NCBI GenBank assembly: GCA_003445795.1
Contig: DMCN01000079.1
Coordinates: 144 to 6,754 of the forward strand
Direction: 5' to 3'
Length of the DNA stretch: 6,611 bases
Source: Gallionellaceae bacterium
GTDB taxonomy: Bacteria; Pseudomonadota; Gammaproteobacteria; Burkholderiales; Gallionellaceae
A program made the translations under genes and the position numbers. Under the pieces are notes generated by a model, which had not been told where the DNA came from, made no database searches, and worked only from the letters and a program-made list of their open reading frames with translations. Of the stretch, positions 5,239-6,611 are shown in pieces (positions within the stretch are counted from its first letter, which is position 1; the number at the start of each line of letters is the position of its first letter).

Positions 5239-5243
5239 CTTCA

Positions 5244-5543
5244 TTGGAAAACCCATACACAATTCTTGGCGTCGCACCGACCGCCTCGACCGAAGACATC
5301 AAGAAGGCATACCGCGCACTTGCCATGCGCCACCACCCGGACCGGAATCCCCACTCCAGCGCTGAAGTTCGCTTCAACGCCATCAAGAAGGCGTACGAGC
5401 TTCTTTCCGATCCGCAGAAGCGCGCCGAGTACAACTACAGCCTGAACAATCGCATCATCATCGACCCGGAGAATGAAGCGCAGAGTCTGTGGCGCTCACT
5501 GTTCAATCGTTGCGGGATCGAGCTTCCGCAACAAGACCGTTAA
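5244..5543 (+). CDS. Stand-alone J-domain (DnaJ-like) co-chaperone
   Basis: A 99-residue cytosolic protein that is essentially one J-domain. ENPYTILGVAPTAS opens helix I. Helix II KKAYRALAMRHHPDRNP carries the HPD triad at 31-33, which stimulates Hsp70 ATPase activity. Helices III-IV continue through RFNAIKKAYELLSDPQKRAEY to about residue 63. A short tail ends at residue 99. There is no Gly/Phe region, zinc finger or substrate-binding domain, so it is not the general DnaJ. Such proteins deliver an Hsp70 to a specific partner or site. The start is TTG at 5244, set by AGGAGG; upstream in-frame sequence does not resemble the family. The next gene begins 20 bp after the stop, so the acidic product of that gene is the natural candidate partner (inference). 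Confidence 0.9.
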   Translation: MENPYTILGVAPTASTEDIKKAYRALAMRHHPDRNPHSSAEVRFNAIKKAYELLSDPQKRAEYNYSLNNRIIIDPENEAQSLWRSLFNRCGIELPQQDR

Positions 5544-5563
5544 TCAACTTGAAGACCCATATT

Positions 5564-6085
5564 ATGAAAACCATCCATCCCGAATTCATGTACCAATCGC
5601 GCGAACTGGGCATCCAGATCGAGGACACGCTGGGTGAGCCGCCCGACAAAAGGAACTATGACCGCGTCATCGATGCGCTGATCGACGAATTCGCCAGCGG
5701 CTTTGAAGTCGGCGATGTGAATCTGCTGAGCTTCGCCCTGGCCAATCATCTGGTTTTTGATGATGTAGCGGGTCTGATGGCAGAAAGCGGCCAATATGAC
5801 AACGGCGATGCCGCGAAAGTATTGAAGATGGTGTCATGCAGCAATGTCGCCTCGGGCGATGCGCTGGCCAACGTGTTTGAAACCGATCCGGAACTGGCGC
5901 GCAAGGCGATCATCACCGCTTTCCTGTTCAAGAATCCGAAGCGCTGGACGGACGAGGACCATTCTCTCGATGCACTGCAGGAAGAGGAAGACAAGGAAAA
6001 CAACATCGAGGATGACGATGAGCAGGTCTCGCACGGAGAAAACATAGAGCATCTGTTCGATACGCGCGGAGACGAAAATGTCTGA
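5564..6085 (+). CDS. Unrecognised acidic protein in J-domain operon
   Basis: I do not recognise this 173-residue protein. It has no signal peptide or membrane segment. Residues 1-125 look mostly helical (NYDRVIDALIDEFASGF at 31-47, DVNLLSFALANHLVFDDVAGLM at 51-72, DPELARKAIITAFLF at 108-122). Residues about 129-173 form a strongly acidic, probably disordered tail in which 19 of 45 residues are Asp or Glu, including EEED and EDDDE runs. The start is ATG at 5564. The ribosome site is weak (GAAG about 10 bases upstream), so translation may be coupled to the J-domain gene, which ends 20 bp earlier. An in-frame extension to 5489 overlaps that gene and is unlikely. The stop lies inside the next gene. 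An acidic tail could bind basic proteins or nucleic-acid-binding partners, but no function can be assigned. Confidence 0.85.
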   Translation: MKTIHPEFMYQSRELGIQIEDTLGEPPDKRNYDRVIDALIDEFASGFEVGDVNLLSFALANHLVFDDVAGLMAESGQYDNGDAAKVLKMVSCSNVASGDALANVFETDPELARKAIITAFLFKNPKRWTDEDHSLDALQEEEDKENNIEDDDEQVSHGENIEHLFDTRGDENV

Positions 6086-6611
6086 CAAGTCCAATCTTCC
6101 CGCGATCCGGCAACAAGTCACCGAGCTGGTTCTGGCCGGCTCGACCAAGCATGCGGAAGAAGCCATCAGCGAAACGGCCGAGAAGTTTGGCGATCTCGCT
6201 GTGGTCGAGGTGCTGAACACGCTGGAGCCGCATGTCGCTTCACTGCACCTGTCTGCCTTCGATGGCGGCAAGATGTCGCTGGCGACCATGCTCATCCCGC
6301 CCAAGGCCTGGGCCGAGAGTCTGGCCTACTTCGCCGCCACCTGGGACGAGGACTGGATCGAGGACGAGCCGGAAGTGCTGGCGGAATCGCTGTTCGCGCA
6401 TATCCACGGCGTGGTGTTTTCCGCTGACGATGAAGAGCGCCGTGCGGAGCTGCTGCACGAGGCGCTGGCAACCGATTGGGGCACGACGGCTTTTGCCGTG
6501 CTGTTCTCGACGGCCGCCGAGGAGATCATCGAAATCGCCAATGAAATATACGCTCGCGGCGCGCATAACAGCGGCCCGACGACTTCCGATCACGACGTGA
6601 TTCCGCTCGCG
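6078..6611 (+). CDS. Unrecognised acidic protein, 3' end beyond the window
   Basis: An open frame of 178 codons with no stop before the window edge. It starts at ATG 6078 with GGAG (6068-6071) six bases upstream and overlaps the previous gene by 8 bp, a clear sign of translational coupling. I recognise no family. The sequence is helical and acidic, cytosolic by appearance: VTELVLAGSTKHAEEAISETAEKFG (14-38), a hydrophobic patch with GGKMSLATMLIPPKAW (63-78), then FAATWDEDWIEDEPE (85-99), rich in Trp and acid, and EERRAELLHEALATDWG (119-135). The last visible part, from about residue 161, is polar. Repeated Leu/Ala-rich helices could be an alpha-solenoid or adaptor fold, but that is a guess. 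It forms a three-gene unit with the J-domain gene and the acidic protein gene upstream. Confidence 0.82.
   Translation, partial: MSDKSNLPAIRQQVTELVLAGSTKHAEEAISETAEKFGDLAVVEVLNTLEPHVASLHLSAFDGGKMSLATMLIPPKAWAESLAYFAATWDEDWIEDEPEVLAESLFAHIHGVVFSADDEERRAELLHEALATDWGTTAFAVLFSTAAEEIIEIANEIYARGAHNSGPTTSDHDVIPLA

Larger units (their letters stand above)
4931..5243. other. Divergent intergenic region between the lipoprotein and J-domain operons
   Basis: These 313 bases hold no convincing protein gene. From the left: the lipoprotein leader; repeat copy C (4982-5002); an AT-rich stretch with TATATA-like runs and a T6 tract (about 5011-5061); the palindrome AAGCGCTT (5072-5079); a hairpin with a minus-strand T-tail (5104-5130); a GC-rich stretch with several possible short stems (5131-5197); and the J-domain gene promoter and ribosome site. 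Confidence 0.7.

Noticed and set aside
5131..5243. Minus-strand tRNA-like element with a T-arm-like GGTTCGTTTCC and an acceptor-like GCCTCCT/TGGAGGC pairing
   Set aside because: The T-stem has a mismatch, the conserved A58 is T, the 3' end is not CCA, the span is over 100 bases, and no D-arm or anticodon arm forms. The 5' acceptor-like part is simply the complement of the J-domain gene ribosome site.
5115..5243. Upstream in-frame extension of the J-domain protein to an ATG at 5115
   Set aside because: The extra 43 residues do not resemble any J-domain N-terminus and lie over a hairpin and the promoter; AGGAGG before the TTG at 5244 gives a much better start.

Overview
The window reads as a stretch of a Gram-negative, moderately GC-rich proteobacterial chromosome. 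It has two lipobox lipoproteins, a GAF/DUF484-like diguanylate cyclase, a Sec-exported thermonuclease and a chromosomal higBA pair. Protein style (C-factor-like SDR, DUF484-GGDEF) suggests Betaproteobacteria, perhaps the Gallionella/Sideroxydans group. That is an impression from memory, not a search result. No rRNA, tRNA, transposase, phage gene or CRISPR array is visible.

Layout, left to right. Everything from 1 to about 4930 is on the minus strand, so it is transcribed right to left. The left edge (1-272) holds the N-terminal part of an SDR oxidoreductase with its own promoter. Next are a GAF-like/GGDEF diguanylate cyclase (353-1501), a receiver-only response regulator (1706-2203), a higB-higA toxin-antitoxin operon (2280-2862) with a perfect palindrome over its promoter, and a secreted SNase-family nuclease (2930-3481). 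Two outer-membrane-type lipoproteins follow (3682-4278 and 4346-4930), closed by a strong intrinsic terminator (3623-3655). A 313-bp divergent intergenic region (4931-5243) separates them from a plus-strand operon: a stand-alone J-domain protein (5244-5543), an unrecognised acidic protein (5564-6085), and a second unrecognised acidic protein that overlaps it by 8 bp and runs off the right edge (6078-6611).

How the genes fit together. The receiver protein and the cyclase are neighbours and may form a two-protein c-di-GMP signalling unit. The higBA pair should be autoregulated through the palindrome. The two lipoproteins look co-transcribed. The J-domain protein most likely recruits an Hsp70 encoded elsewhere, and its two partners have no assigned role. 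The least expected non-coding signal is a 17-bp sequence repeated exactly upstream of the nuclease and of the lipoprotein operon. A weaker relative lies upstream of the cyclase, and all three are in the orientation of the gene they precede.
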